NCBI GenBank assembly: GCA_019637095.1
Contig: JAHBWG010000016.1
Coordinates: 1 to 64,000, forward strand
From: Sandaracinaceae bacterium
GTDB lineage: Bacteria; Myxococcota_A; Polyangia; Polyangiales; Sandaracinaceae
Reading direction: 5' to 3'
Length of the DNA stretch: 64,000 nt
Shown in pieces: positions 8,896 to 17,527 of the stretch. Made by a program: the position numbers and the translations under genes. The first letter of the stretch is position 1, and every line of letters begins with the position of its first letter. Below the pieces are notes generated by a model. The model was not told where the DNA came from and did no database searches. It was given only the letters and a program-made list of their open reading frames with translations.

Positions 8896-10565
8896 GACCC
8901 GCGCCGCAGCTTTCCCGCCTCCTCGCGCTCGCCGCGGCGCTCGCCGGCTGCGAGCCGCCGGACGTGCCCGACCCGATCGCGACGCACGTCGGCGACTGGC
9001 GCGACGAGGTGATCTACCAGATCGTCGTCGACCGCTTCGACGACGGCGACCCATCCAACTCGGACGCCGACGGGATCACACCGGACTCGACGGATCTCTC
9101 GCGGATGCAGGGCGGTGACTGGCGCGGGATCCGCCGTCGGCTCGACTACGTGCAGGCGCTCGGCGCGACGACGATCTGGATCTCGCCGCCCTACACGAAC
9201 GTCCCGCGCACCGAGCGCGAGGACGGCTACCACGGCTACTGGCCGCGCGACTTCACGGAGGCGAACGAGCGATTCGGCGGGATGGAGGAGCTGCGCGCGC
9301 TCGTGCGGGACGCGCACGCGCGCGGGATGCTCGTGATCCTCGACGTGGTGCCGAACCACGCCGGGCGCGTGTTCCACTACGACCTGAACGCGAACGGCGA
9401 CGTCGACCCGGGCGAGACCGAGCCGCCGTTCGCCGATCCGCCGTACGACGTCCCGCTGCTCCACACGCACCGCCCGCGCGTGTGGTCGGGCGGCGCGCGC
9501 CTCACCCTCGAGGCCGAGCACTACCACCGCCACGGCGCGGGGGACCTCGGCGATCCGCGGCAGAAGGAGCTGGCGGACTTCCCGAGCGGCCTGCGCGACC
9601 TGCACACGGAGCGCGAGGACGTGATCGAGGCGCTCGTCGAGACCCACGTGTGGTGGGTCGTCCAGACCGACGTCGACGGCTTCCGCGTCGACGCGGTGCC
9701 GCACGCGCCGCGCGCGTTCTGGGCGGCGTTCGCTGGGCGGCTGCGGCGGCGCCTCGCGGCGCTCGGCAAGGAGCGCTTCTTCCTGCTCGGCGAGGTCTTC
9801 GACGGAAGCCCCGACGCGCTCGCGAGCTACACCGGGCTCGACGCGCTCGACGCCAATTTCGCGTTCGACCTCAAGCTCGAGCTGATCGACGGAGTGATCC
9901 TCGAGGGGCGAGCGCCGGCGGGCGCGCTCGGGCCGCTCGGCGGCTACCGCGACCGCTTCCCCGCGTCCGGGCAGCCGTTCGGGCTCGGGCTCTCGCCGTG
10001 GGAGGCGCGGGTCGCGTTCGCCGACAACCACGACGTGTGGCGCGTGCGCGGCGAGCTCGACGACCCGCTCGTGGTCGAGCTCGCGATGACGGTGGTCTTC
10101 ACCGTCGACGCGATCCCGAGCATCTACTACGGCACCGAGCAGGACCTCGACGGAACGGAGCACCACCTCTCGCGCGAGCCCTTGTTCCGGGTCGCGCCCG
10201 CGTTCGACACGACCGGCACCACGTTCCGCTACATCGCGCGGCTCGCCGAGCTGAGGCGCGCCTCGCCCGCGCTTCGCTACGGCGCGCTCGAGGTGCGCTA
10301 CGCGGCGAGGCGCGGCGGCCGCGACGCGATGGGCGCGCCCGACGCGGGCCTCTTCGCGTACGAGCGCGCGCACGAGGGCGAGCGGGTGCTCGTCGTCGTC
10401 AACGCGGCCCTCGCCGAGGCGGAGGCCACGTTCGCGACCGGGTTCCGCGAGGGCGAGGCGCTCGGCGACGCGCTCGGCCGCGCGAGCGGGCGCTTCGCGG
10501 TGGGCTCGCGCGGGCAGCTCACCGTGCGCCTGCCGCCGCGCTCGAGCGTGGTGTTGACGCGATGA
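8892..10565 (+). CDS. GH13 alpha-amylase-family lipoprotein
   Basis: This 557-residue GH13 enzyme has a short lipoprotein signal ending in ALAGC (Cys20). The barrel starts at DEVIYQIVVDRF. Catalytic residues are Asp267 in DGFRVDAVPH, Glu301 in LLGEVFDG and Asp381 in FADNHDVWR; DVVPNHAG is region I. Unlike the 708-residue paralogue at 5070 it has no N-terminal CBM48-like module and keeps only a short C-terminal beta domain. It probably hydrolyses maltodextrins at the cell envelope. It overlaps dinB by four bases and is followed 13 nt later by spermidine synthase, so the three could share a transcript. Confidence 0.9.
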   Translation: MRPAPQLSRLLALAAALAGCEPPDVPDPIATHVGDWRDEVIYQIVVDRFDDGDPSNSDADGITPDSTDLSRMQGGDWRGIRRRLDYVQALGATTIWISPPYTNVPRTEREDGYHGYWPRDFTEANERFGGMEELRALVRDAHARGMLVILDVVPNHAGRVFHYDLNANGDVDPGETEPPFADPPYDVPLLHTHRPRVWSGGARLTLEAEHYHRHGAGDLGDPRQKELADFPSGLRDLHTEREDVIEALVETHVWWVVQTDVDGFRVDAVPHAPRAFWAAFAGRLRRRLAALGKERFFLLGEVFDGSPDALASYTGLDALDANFAFDLKLELIDGVILEGRAPAGALGPLGGYRDRFPASGQPFGLGLSPWEARVAFADNHDVWRVRGELDDPLVVELAMTVVFTVDAIPSIYYGTEQDLDGTEHHLSREPLFRVAPAFDTTGTTFRYIARLAELRRASPALRYGALEVRYAARRGGRDAMGAPDAGLFAYERAHEGERVLVVVNAALAEAEATFATGFREGEALGDALGRASGRFAVGSRGQLTVRLPPRSSVVLTR

Positions 10566-10578
10566 GATCGGGTCGGCG

Positions 10579-11421
10579 ATGACCGAGCGCTGGATCCACG
10601 AGGTGCACCGCGGCGACGCGTCGTTCGGGCTGCGCGTCACGTCCTTCGTGCACGCGGAGGTGAGCCCCCACCAGCGCATCGAGATCGTCGAGACCGCCGC
10701 GCTCGGGCGCGTGCTCGTGCTCGACGGAGTCTTCCAGACGGCGGAGCGAGACGAGCGCGCCTACCACGAGCTGCTCGCGCACCCGGCGCTCTGCGCGGCG
10801 CGCTCGATCGCGCGCGTGCTCGTGATCGGCGGCGGCGACGGAGGGACGGCGCGCGAGGTGCTGCGCCACCCCGAGGTGGAGCGCTGCGTGATGGTCGAGA
10901 TCGATCGCGCGGTCGTCGAGGCGTGCCGCGCCCACCTGCCCTCGATCGGCGGCAGCGCCTGGAGCGACCCGCGGCTCGAGGTCCGCTTCGAGGACGGCGC
11001 GCGGTTCGTGCGCGAGTGCCGCGAGCGCTTCGACGTCGTGATCCTCGACGGCAGCGATCCGATCGGTCCGTCGGCGGGCCTCTTCGGGCGCGCGCTCTAC
11101 GAGGACGTGCGCCGCCTCGTCGGCGACGACGGGCTCTTCGCGCTCCAGACCGAGTCCCCCGCGATCGACCTCGCGCTCTTCCTCGAGATGCAAGGCGCCT
11201 TGCGAGCCTCCTTCGAGCGCGTGCACCCCTACTTCGGCGCGGTGTACCTCTACGCGGCGGGCCTCTTCAGCTGGACGGTGGCGAGCGGCGTGACCGATCC
11301 GCGCGCGCCGCGCCCCGCGCGCGTCGCCGCGATCGAGGCCGGCTGCGCGCATTACGACGCCGAGGTCCACCGCGCCGCCTTCGCCGCGCCGCCGTTCGTG
11401 CGGCGGCGCCTCGCCCGATGA
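10579..11421 (+). CDS. speE: Spermidine synthase (polyamine aminopropyltransferase)
   Basis: This 280-residue enzyme transfers an aminopropyl group from decarboxylated S-adenosylmethionine to putrescine, releasing methylthioadenosine. The N-terminal beta domain carries LGRVLVLDGVFQTAERDE; the methyltransferase-like fold carries VLVIGGGDGGTAREVLRH, VEIDRAVVEACR, and DVVILDGSDPIGPSAGLF, which contains the catalytic-loop Asp. The length matches the family. Methionine-salvage genes 2.5-4.5 kb downstream could recycle its by-product. It could accept other diamines; substrate choice is not fixed by these motifs. Confidence 0.92.
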   Translation: MTERWIHEVHRGDASFGLRVTSFVHAEVSPHQRIEIVETAALGRVLVLDGVFQTAERDERAYHELLAHPALCAARSIARVLVIGGGDGGTAREVLRHPEVERCVMVEIDRAVVEACRAHLPSIGGSAWSDPRLEVRFEDGARFVRECRERFDVVILDGSDPIGPSAGLFGRALYEDVRRLVGDDGLFALQTESPAIDLALFLEMQGALRASFERVHPYFGAVYLYAAGLFSWTVASGVTDPRAPRPARVAAIEAGCAHYDAEVHRAAFAAPPFVRRRLAR

Positions 11422-11480
11422 GCGAAGCGCGCCGCGGCTCGGCGCAGCGGGCGAGCCGCGCGAAGCACCCCTCGGCGAGC

Positions 11481-12575
11481 TCACCGCGAGGCTTCGTCCT
11501 TGCGGCGCGCGTGCTCGAGCAAGGCCATCTGCACGATGACCTGCTCGGTCGGCTCGGGCAGCTCGGCCTCCTCCATGTAGAAGCGGCCGTCCTCCCAGTC
11601 GAGCACCAGGAGCAGCCGCTCGAGGAGCTGCGGCGGCGCCTTCGGGTCCGGGATGTGGACGCTCGTGACCACGCCCTTGTGGATCGCGACGCGCGCCGTG
11701 GTCCGCGGCGTCTGGATCGTCACGACCGCCGTGCGCCGCTCGGACTCCGCGAAGGCGAGCAGCGAGGGCAACGTGACTTGCCGGAGATCACCCGTCATCG
11801 TCGTGCGATCGCCCGGGTCGTGCAGGACCCCTTCCCAGCGCGAGCGGGTCACGATGCGCAGGACGCGCGCGACGAGCTCGGCGCCGGCGAACGGCTTGGC
11901 GATGTAGTCGTCGACGCCGCGCTGGTAGCCCTTGATGCGGTCGCGTTCGGAGTCGAGGCTCGTCAGGAACACCACGGGGACCTTCTTGGTCGCGTCGCGC
12001 GCGCGCAGCAGCCGCAGGAGCTGCCAGCCGTCCATCACGGGCATGGTGACGTCCGTCAGGACGATGTCCGGCGTGCGCTGCATCGCCTTGCCGAACCCCT
12101 CGAGGCCGTTCTCGGCCACCGTCACGTGGTGGCCCGCGTCCTCTAGCGAGCGCGCGACGAGCTCGCGGTAGGACGCCGAGTCGTCGACGACCAAGGCGTG
12201 GATCGGGCCCGGCCGCTCGTGCTCGCCCGAACCGATCGTGTCCGCGAGGAAGCGCGCGATGCGCTCGGCGAGCGGCGTCACGTGGTCCTCGAGGAACTGC
12301 ATGCCCATCCCTGGGTTGCGGCCTTGGGCGCGCGCGGTCGGCTCGTCGAGCAGGTAGGCGACGCGCGCGGGCACGAGCGCGGGCTCCCCCCCGTCGGGCA
12401 GCTCGAGCGAGAGCTGCACCTCGGTGCCCGGCGGCAGCTGCTGCGCCGCGGTCACGTAGAGCCCGCCGCGGCTCACGTCCTCCGTGTACGCGGTGACGAG
12501 CTCCTCGATCGAGCGGAAGCGCACCTTGATGCGCGCCGCGAAGCGGTAGGCGCGTCGCCGTTCGTCGTCCGACAT
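11481..12575 (-). CDS. PilZ-receiver-DUF4388 regulator
   Basis: This 364-residue protein has three modules. Residues 5-112 are a PilZ domain ([15 protein letters not shown] and the DVSRGGLYV motif), which in other proteins binds cyclic-di-GMP. Residues 126-245 are a receiver domain with the phosphoacceptor Asp175 ([13 protein letters not shown]) and the Lys-Pro pair of VDDYIAKPF. The C-terminal ~100 residues resemble DUF4388, common in myxobacterial signalling proteins. It may join phosphorelay and cyclic-di-GMP inputs; no output DNA-binding domain is present. It faces speE convergently. Confidence 0.85.
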   Translation of the reverse strand: MSDDERRRAYRFAARIKVRFRSIEELVTAYTEDVSRGGLYVTAAQQLPPGTEVQLSLELPDGGEPALVPARVAYLLDEPTARAQGRNPGMGMQFLEDHVTPLAERIARFLADTIGSGEHERPGPIHALVVDDSASYRELVARSLEDAGHHVTVAENGLEGFGKAMQRTPDIVLTDVTMPVMDGWQLLRLLRARDATKKVPVVFLTSLDSERDRIKGYQRGVDDYIAKPFAGAELVARVLRIVTRSRWEGVLHDPGDRTTMTGDLRQVTLPSLLAFAESERRTAVVTIQTPRTTARVAIHKGVVTSVHIPDPKAPPQLLERLLLVLDWEDGRFYMEEAELPEPTEQVIVQMALLEHARRKDEASR

Positions 12576-12650
12576 GGCCGGACGATCATTGTGCCCGTCC
12601 TGCCCGCGCGAGGACCAGCTTTGTGCGCAGGCTCGCGCCCGATCGCGCGC

Positions 12651-13940
12651 TCACCCCTCGACCCAGGCGGCGATCGCGTCGATCGCGTCGACCACCGGGC
12701 GGCAGTGTCGCTTCAGGAACGTCTGATCGAGCGGCTGCTCCTCCGGGATCACGTCGACCGCCTCGAGCGCGCGCGCGCCGTCGAAGTCCACGTACGCGAG
12801 GCGCAGGGTCAGCTCGGCGTCGGGGCGCCCGAGCTCCGAGCCCGGCAGGCTCGCGACCCCCGTCTCCGCGAGCAGCCGCAGCGCGAGCTCGCGCCCGGAG
12901 GAGATCCCGCGCTCGGCGAGCCGCGCGCGCAGCGGCGTGAAGTCGAGGAACAGGTAGAACGCGCCGATCGGCTGCGGGCACTCGATGCCCGCCCCGCGGA
13001 GCTTGCGCGCGCACCAGCGCCCGAGCGCCGAGAGCACGCGCCGCGCGTTATCGAGGTAGCGCTCGATCGCGGGGCCGCCCTCGAACGCGGGGATCGCCGC
13101 GTACTGGATCGGGGCGCTCGTCGCCGTGAACGTCTCGGACGCCGCGGCGCTCATCACGTCGAGGATCGGGCGCAGCGAGTCCGGGAAGACGTAGGCGCCG
13201 AGCCGCCAGCCTCCGGCGCCGACCCACTTGCTCAGCCCCGTCGCGATGATCGTGCCCTCGGGGTAGTAGCGCGCGATCGAGACGTGCTTTCCCTTGTGGT
13301 GGAGCTCCGCGTAGATCTCGTCCGAGAGGATCACCGCGTCGTGCGCGCGCGCGACGGTGGCGAGCGCCTTGAGCTGCTCGATCTTCAGCGTGCCGCCGGT
13401 CGGGTTGTTGGGGTAGCCGAGGTGCACGATGCGCGGGCGCGCGCTCTCCTCGGAGAGCGCCTCCGAGAGCCCCTCGGGGGTGATCATGAACCCGTCCTCG
13501 GCGCGCGTATGGAGCCACCGGATCGGCCGCCCGAGCATGCGCGCCTGCGCGGCGTACGGCGCCCACGACGGCGTGGGCACGATGAGCTCGCCGCGAAAGA
13601 CGAGCTGCAAGAGGAACGCGAGCGACTTGTTGCCGGGGCCGACGAGCACGTCCTCGGCGGTCCGATCGATGCCGGCCTTGCGCTCGGCGTAGTGCGCGAT
13701 CGCCCGGCGCAGCTCGTAGAGGCCGCGCACCGGCAGGTACTCCTTCTCGATCGCGTGCTCGCGCAGCGCCTCGATCACCGGCGGCGGTACGGGGAACGGC
13801 GACTGGCCGAGCCCGAGCCGGAACACGCGGCGGCCCTCGGCGGCGAGGGCGTGGCTGTGCTCGCTGATCGCGCCGGTCGCCGAGTGGCGCAGGCCCCGCA
13901 GGTGCGAGTGGATGTACGTCTCGGCGGGTTTGCGCAGCAT
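12651..13940 (-). CDS. PLP-dependent class I/II aminotransferase
   Basis: This 429-residue fold-type I aminotransferase shows [20 protein letters not shown], and the PLP-lysine motif [17 protein letters not shown]. Enzymes of this group move amino groups between amino acids and 2-oxo acids. Because it diverges from mtnB with only 9 nt between the start codons, it may be the aminotransferase that converts 4-methylthio-2-oxobutyrate to methionine at the end of the salvage pathway; that assignment rests on context, not on specific residues. The ATG at 13940 fits the family N-terminus. Confidence 0.85.
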   Translation of the reverse strand: MLRKPAETYIHSHLRGLRHSATGAISEHSHALAAEGRRVFRLGLGQSPFPVPPPVIEALREHAIEKEYLPVRGLYELRRAIAHYAERKAGIDRTAEDVLVGPGNKSLAFLLQLVFRGELIVPTPSWAPYAAQARMLGRPIRWLHTRAEDGFMITPEGLSEALSEESARPRIVHLGYPNNPTGGTLKIEQLKALATVARAHDAVILSDEIYAELHHKGKHVSIARYYPEGTIIATGLSKWVGAGGWRLGAYVFPDSLRPILDVMSAAASETFTATSAPIQYAAIPAFEGGPAIERYLDNARRVLSALGRWCARKLRGAGIECPQPIGAFYLFLDFTPLRARLAERGISSGRELALRLLAETGVASLPGSELGRPDAELTLRLAYVDFDGARALEAVDVIPEEQPLDQTFLKRHCRPVVDAIDAIAAWVEG

Positions 13941-13949
13941 GGGGCCGCG

Positions 13950-14627
13950 ATGATAACCACGAGGGTCGTGGAAGACCCGCGGGAGATCATCTGCGCCCTC
14001 TGCCGCCAGCTCTACGAGCACGGCTGGGTGAGCGGGACGGGCGGCGGCGTGAGCCTGCGCGTCGACGGGCGCGTGTACATGGCGCCGAGCGGCGTGCAGA
14101 AGGAGCGGCTGCGCCCCGAGGACCTGTTCGTGCTCGACGAGGCCGGCGAGGTGCTCGAGGCGCCAGCCGACGCGTCGCTGCGCCTCAGCGCCTGCGCGCC
14201 GCTCTTCTTCCACGCGTTCCGGCTGCGCGGCGCAGGCGCGGTGCTCCACAGCCACTCGATGAACGCGATGCTCGCGACGCTGCTCTTCGACCGCGAGCTG
14301 CGCGTCACGCACCTCGAGATGATGAAGGGCATCGAGGGCGTCGGGTACCACGACGAGCTCGTCGTCCCGATCCTCGAGAACACGGCGCACGAGTGCGACC
14401 TCGCCGACGCGATGGCGGGGGCGCTCGAGGCGTACCCGTCGACGCACGCGGTGCTCGTGCGGCGCCACGGCGTGTACGTGTGGGGGCGCGACTGGGCCGC
14501 CGCCAAGACGCAGGCCGAGTGCTACGACTACCTCTTCGAGGCCGCGGTGCGCATGCGCCAGCTCGGCATCGACCCGGCGGCGCGCCCGGGCACCGGCCTC
14601 GAGCCGCGCCGTGGCTTCACGCACTGA
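13950..14627 (+). CDS. mtnB: Methylthioribulose-1-phosphate dehydratase
   Basis: This 225-residue class II aldolase-fold enzyme dehydrates methylthioribulose-1-phosphate in methionine salvage. [11 protein letters not shown], the metal-ligand pair in [19 protein letters not shown], and the third His in [11 protein letters not shown] follow the MtnB pattern, including the MtnB-like GVQKERL after the sugar-phosphate loop. The ATG at 13950 begins 9 nt from the divergent aminotransferase start. mtnD follows after 24 nt. Other class II aldolases are possible but the adjacent acireductone dioxygenase makes MtnB the best call. Confidence 0.87.
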   Translation: MITTRVVEDPREIICALCRQLYEHGWVSGTGGGVSLRVDGRVYMAPSGVQKERLRPEDLFVLDEAGEVLEAPADASLRLSACAPLFFHAFRLRGAGAVLHSHSMNAMLATLLFDRELRVTHLEMMKGIEGVGYHDELVVPILENTAHECDLADAMAGALEAYPSTHAVLVRRHGVYVWGRDWAAAKTQAECYDYLFEAAVRMRQLGIDPAARPGTGLEPRRGFTH

Positions 14628-14651
14628 GAGCTTCCAGCACGGCAGGGACGA

Positions 14652-15089
14652 ATGCGCGCTCACTACCTCGACGACGACACCGCCATCGGCCCGGACGCGC
14701 TCACCCGCGAGGGCGTCCACTACGAGCGGCTGCCCACGGCGGCCGCCCAGTACCAGGGCGGGCTCGACGCGCTCAGGGCGCGCGGCGGCTACGTCCATCA
14801 GGACGAGGTCGCGCTCTCGCCCGAGACGCCGGGCCTCGACGCGATCTGCGCAAAGTTCGTGGACGAGCACCTCCACACCGAAGACGAAGTGCGCTTCGTG
14901 CTCGAGGGTGAGGGCGTGTTCGACATCCGCGCAACGGACGAGCGCTGGATGCGCGTCCTGGTCGAGGCGGGCGACCTGATCGTCGTCCCGAGGGACCGCT
15001 ACCACCGCTTCTTCCTGACCGACGCCAAGCGCATCCGATGCGTGCGCCTGTTCCAGGACCCGAGCGGCTGGACCCCCGTCTACCGTTAG
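14652..15089 (+). CDS. mtnD: Acireductone dioxygenase
   Basis: This 145-residue cupin carries the four metal ligands of acireductone dioxygenase: His73, His75 and Glu79 in HLHTEDEVRF, and His118 in DRYHRFF. The enzyme cleaves the acireductone intermediate of methionine salvage; Fe or Ni decides whether the methionine precursor or an off-pathway product forms. It is shorter than the usual ~180 residues, lacking part of the C-terminal tail. A possible ribosome site (CAGGGA) lies about 8 nt before the ATG. No mtnA or mtnC is next to it. Confidence 0.88.
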   Translation: MRAHYLDDDTAIGPDALTREGVHYERLPTAAAQYQGGLDALRARGGYVHQDEVALSPETPGLDAICAKFVDEHLHTEDEVRFVLEGEGVFDIRATDERWMRVLVEAGDLIVVPRDRYHRFFLTDAKRIRCVRLFQDPSGWTPVYR

Positions 15090-15141
15090 ACGGCCGGCGG
15101 GGGAAGGCGCGGCGGGGCGCCCGCGTAGACCGCGACGAGCC

Positions 15142-15663
15142 ATGCGCATCGGCCCGATCCGCATCTCGACCCGCGTCGACCACGCGGGGCTCGCGCGCCT
15201 CTACGCGGGGCGTGAGCCGTTCTCGTGGGCGGGCCCGGGGCAGATCGAGGTGAGCGCGTTCCCGAGCGACGCGGGTCCGCACTGGCACTACGTCGCGCTC
15301 GGCGCGCGCGCGGGGCTCGGGCACGAGCTGACGTTCCGGCTCGCGACGTCCTCGACGCGCGAGCCGCCGCCGCGCTGGCCGGTGGAGCTGCTCGGCCGGC
15401 TCGCGCGCCACGCGGTGGGCTGCCCGCGCCGCATCGGCGAGGGCTGGTACGTGTGCTTCGAGCGCCCGCTCGATCCGGCCGGCGCGCTGCGCGCCGTCGC
15501 GCTCGTGCGCGACCCGGAGCTCGACGACGCGATGCTCGCGGTCGGCCTGCGCGAGTCCGAGCTCGCGGTGGTCAGCGGCGACGGCTACCGCCGGCTCCTC
15601 GAGGCGCTCCGCGCGCGCGCGCCGCTCCTGGTCACCGAGCCAGCCCGCGCGCCGCTCGCCTGA
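15142..15663 (+). CDS. Suppressor-of-fused (SUFU)-domain protein
   Basis: This 173-residue protein has the order of motifs seen in bacterial SUFU-like proteins: HWHYVALGAR, GLGHELTFRL, and PPRWPVELLGRLARHAV. In animals the family acts in Hedgehog signalling; bacterial members have no settled role, though some sit beside polymorphic toxins as immunity proteins. No toxin is adjacent here (the nearest Rhs locus is 7 kb away). It lies 52 nt after mtnD and may ride on that transcript. Confidence 0.75.
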   Translation: MRIGPIRISTRVDHAGLARLYAGREPFSWAGPGQIEVSAFPSDAGPHWHYVALGARAGLGHELTFRLATSSTREPPPRWPVELLGRLARHAVGCPRRIGEGWYVCFERPLDPAGALRAVALVRDPELDDAMLAVGLRESELAVVSGDGYRRLLEALRARAPLLVTEPARAPLA

Positions 15664-15679
15664 CCGCTCCGCCCCCCAC

Positions 15680-16624
15680 TCAGGCGTTCGGGCCGAAGCT
15701 GGTGATCAGGTAGCCGCCCGAGCGCTCGTCACGCGACAGCTCGAGCAGCCCGCGCTTCTGCGCGTCCTCGAGCAGCTCGCTGAACGTGCGGTAGCCGTGG
15801 AAGCGCTCGGAGAAGTTCGGGCGCTTGCGCTTGAGCGTCTGCTTCACCATCGAGCCCCAGAGGTGCGCGTCGCGATCGCTGAAGAGCGCCTCGACGACGT
15901 CGAGCACGTGATCGAGCGCCTGCTGCCGGCGCTCCTCGAGCTCCTCGCCGTTCTGCGCGGGCGCGTCGGCGTCCGTCACCGCCTCGGGCGGCGGCGGCGG
16001 CTCGATCGCGGCGAGCGCGCTCGGCGCGGCCGGGCTCACGCTCGTCGCCCCGGTCGCGGCCACCGGCGGCGCCGAGTCGTCGCGGCCCGGCCCCGGGCGC
16101 TTGCGCGGCTTCTTCGCGCCGACCCCGCGCTCCACCTGGCGCCGCTTGCGCTCGAGATCGTCGTAGTAGATGAACTCGTCGCAGTTCTCGATCAAGAGAT
16201 CGCTCGACGAGTTCTTCACGCCGAGCCCGATCACGATCTTGTCGTTCTCGCGGAGCTTGCTGACCAGGGGCGAGAAGTCGCTGTCGCCGCTGACGATCAC
16301 GAAGTGGTCGATGTGCGGCTTCGTGTAGCAGAGGTCGAGCGCGTCCACGACGAGCCGGATGTCCGCGGAGTTCTTGCCCGAGTACGAGACGTGCGGGATC
16401 TCGATCATCTCGAACGCGGCCTCGTGCATCGAGCGGCGCGTGTTCTTGTACCGGCTCCAGTCCGCGTACGCCTTCTTGACGACGATCTTTCCTTTGTCGA
16501 GCAGGCGCTCGAGCACCATGTGGACGTCGAAGTCCTTGTAGTTCGCGTCGCGCACGCCGATGGCGACGTTCTCGAAGTCGCAGAAGATCGCGAGGTTCGG
16601 TGCGGAGGTGGGAAAATCGGCCAC
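15680..16624 (-). CDS. NYN-domain (PIN-like) RNase with C-terminal LOTUS-like domain
   Basis: This 314-residue protein starts with a NYN/LabA-type domain: AIFCDFENVAIG with the first acidic residues, GKNSADIRLVVDAL, and VIVSGDSDFSPLVSKLRE, where the spaced Asp residues form the expected metal site. An Ala/Pro-rich linker follows, then about 90 C-terminal residues with a winged-helix, OST-HTH/LOTUS-like pattern (FSERFHGYRTFSELLEDAQKRG). The family is predicted to cut or bind RNA. Targets are unknown. Confidence 0.82.
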   Translation of the reverse strand: MADFPTSAPNLAIFCDFENVAIGVRDANYKDFDVHMVLERLLDKGKIVVKKAYADWSRYKNTRRSMHEAAFEMIEIPHVSYSGKNSADIRLVVDALDLCYTKPHIDHFVIVSGDSDFSPLVSKLRENDKIVIGLGVKNSSSDLLIENCDEFIYYDDLERKRRQVERGVGAKKPRKRPGPGRDDSAPPVAATGATSVSPAAPSALAAIEPPPPPEAVTDADAPAQNGEELEERRQQALDHVLDVVEALFSDRDAHLWGSMVKQTLKRKRPNFSERFHGYRTFSELLEDAQKRGLLELSRDERSGGYLITSFGPNA

Positions 16625-16667
16625 GATCGTCCGCCTTACGTCGCCGCGCGCGCGGCGTCAACGCCGA

Positions 16668-17477
16668 TCAGAGCCCGAGGAGCTGCATGATCTCCTTGGG
16701 CGTGACCTCGGCCGCGCACGGGAGCCACGTCGCCGCGTGGGGGACCGCGCCGATCAAGAGCTCGCGCCGCTCGCGGCTCATGCGCCAGAGCACCACGCGG
16801 AGCCCGAGCGCGTCGGTGGTCAGCGAGGCGACCACGCGATCGAGCTTCACCGACGGATCGTGCGCGTCGAGGACCACGACGCTCGCCTTGGACGCCGATC
16901 GCTTGAGCGCGCCGTTGAGCACCGCGACGCTCGACGCGTGCACCACGTCCACGTGCGACGGGGCCGTGCGCAGCGCCTCCGAGACGAGCGTCGAGTCGTT
17001 CGAGACGATGATCCAGAGCGTCGTCCCCGGCTCGGCGTCCGGATCGACGACGCGGATCCCCCACGCCGGCGTGACGCGCGTGTGGACCGCGCCGGTGACG
17101 AGATCGTCGTACGCCTCGGCGGCGTCCGCCTCCGCCGGCGGCGGCAGCGTCGCGGACATCGAGTCGGTGAGGAGCGGCTCGCCGGGGCGGACGAGCTCGG
17201 CCGGCGTCCCGAGCCGCGCGCCGGAGCGCTGCGCCGCCACGAAGATGCGCTCGCGCAGCGGCTCGACGATCGAGCTCGCCACCTCCGGGCCGCGCGTCCC
17301 GGCGAGCGCGCGCCGGAGCGGGCCCTCGACGAACGCGAGCAGCCCGGCGTAGGACTCGGGGAGCGCGGACAGCCCCGCGACCTCGAGGGCCTCGGTCAAC
17401 ACGTCGTTCGCGCCGGCCGCGTCGATGGCGGCGAGCACCAGGTCGCGAGGGGAGGAGGCGTCGGTGGACTCGGTCAC
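16668..17477 (-). CDS. Protein with C-terminal receiver-like domain
   Basis: This 269-residue protein has a helical N-terminal half without a recognised family, then a domain patterned like a response-regulator receiver (TLWIIVSNDSTLVSEAL ... ASVVVLDAHDPS) but lacking the usual acidic pair and conserved Lys-Pro. It is probably a degenerate receiver. GTG 17477 is preceded by TATCCT 11 nt away on the minus strand. It follows the NYN gene's direction but the 43-nt gap does not prove an operon. Confidence 0.55.
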   Translation of the reverse strand: MTESTDASSPRDLVLAAIDAAGANDVLTEALEVAGLSALPESYAGLLAFVEGPLRRALAGTRGPEVASSIVEPLRERIFVAAQRSGARLGTPAELVRPGEPLLTDSMSATLPPPAEADAAEAYDDLVTGAVHTRVTPAWGIRVVDPDAEPGTTLWIIVSNDSTLVSEALRTAPSHVDVVHASSVAVLNGALKRSASKASVVVLDAHDPSVKLDRVVASLTTDALGLRVVLWRMSRERRELLIGAVPHAATWLPCAAEVTPKEIMQLLGL

Positions 17478-17527
17478 GGGCGGAGGGGAGGATACCCGCT
17501 CGTGGCCGAAGTCACCAAATCGGGAGC

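Noticed and set aside
15142-15663. SUFU protein as an immunity gene of a toxin system
   Set aside because: No toxin gene is adjacent; the Rhs locus is 7 kb away and has its own follower gene.
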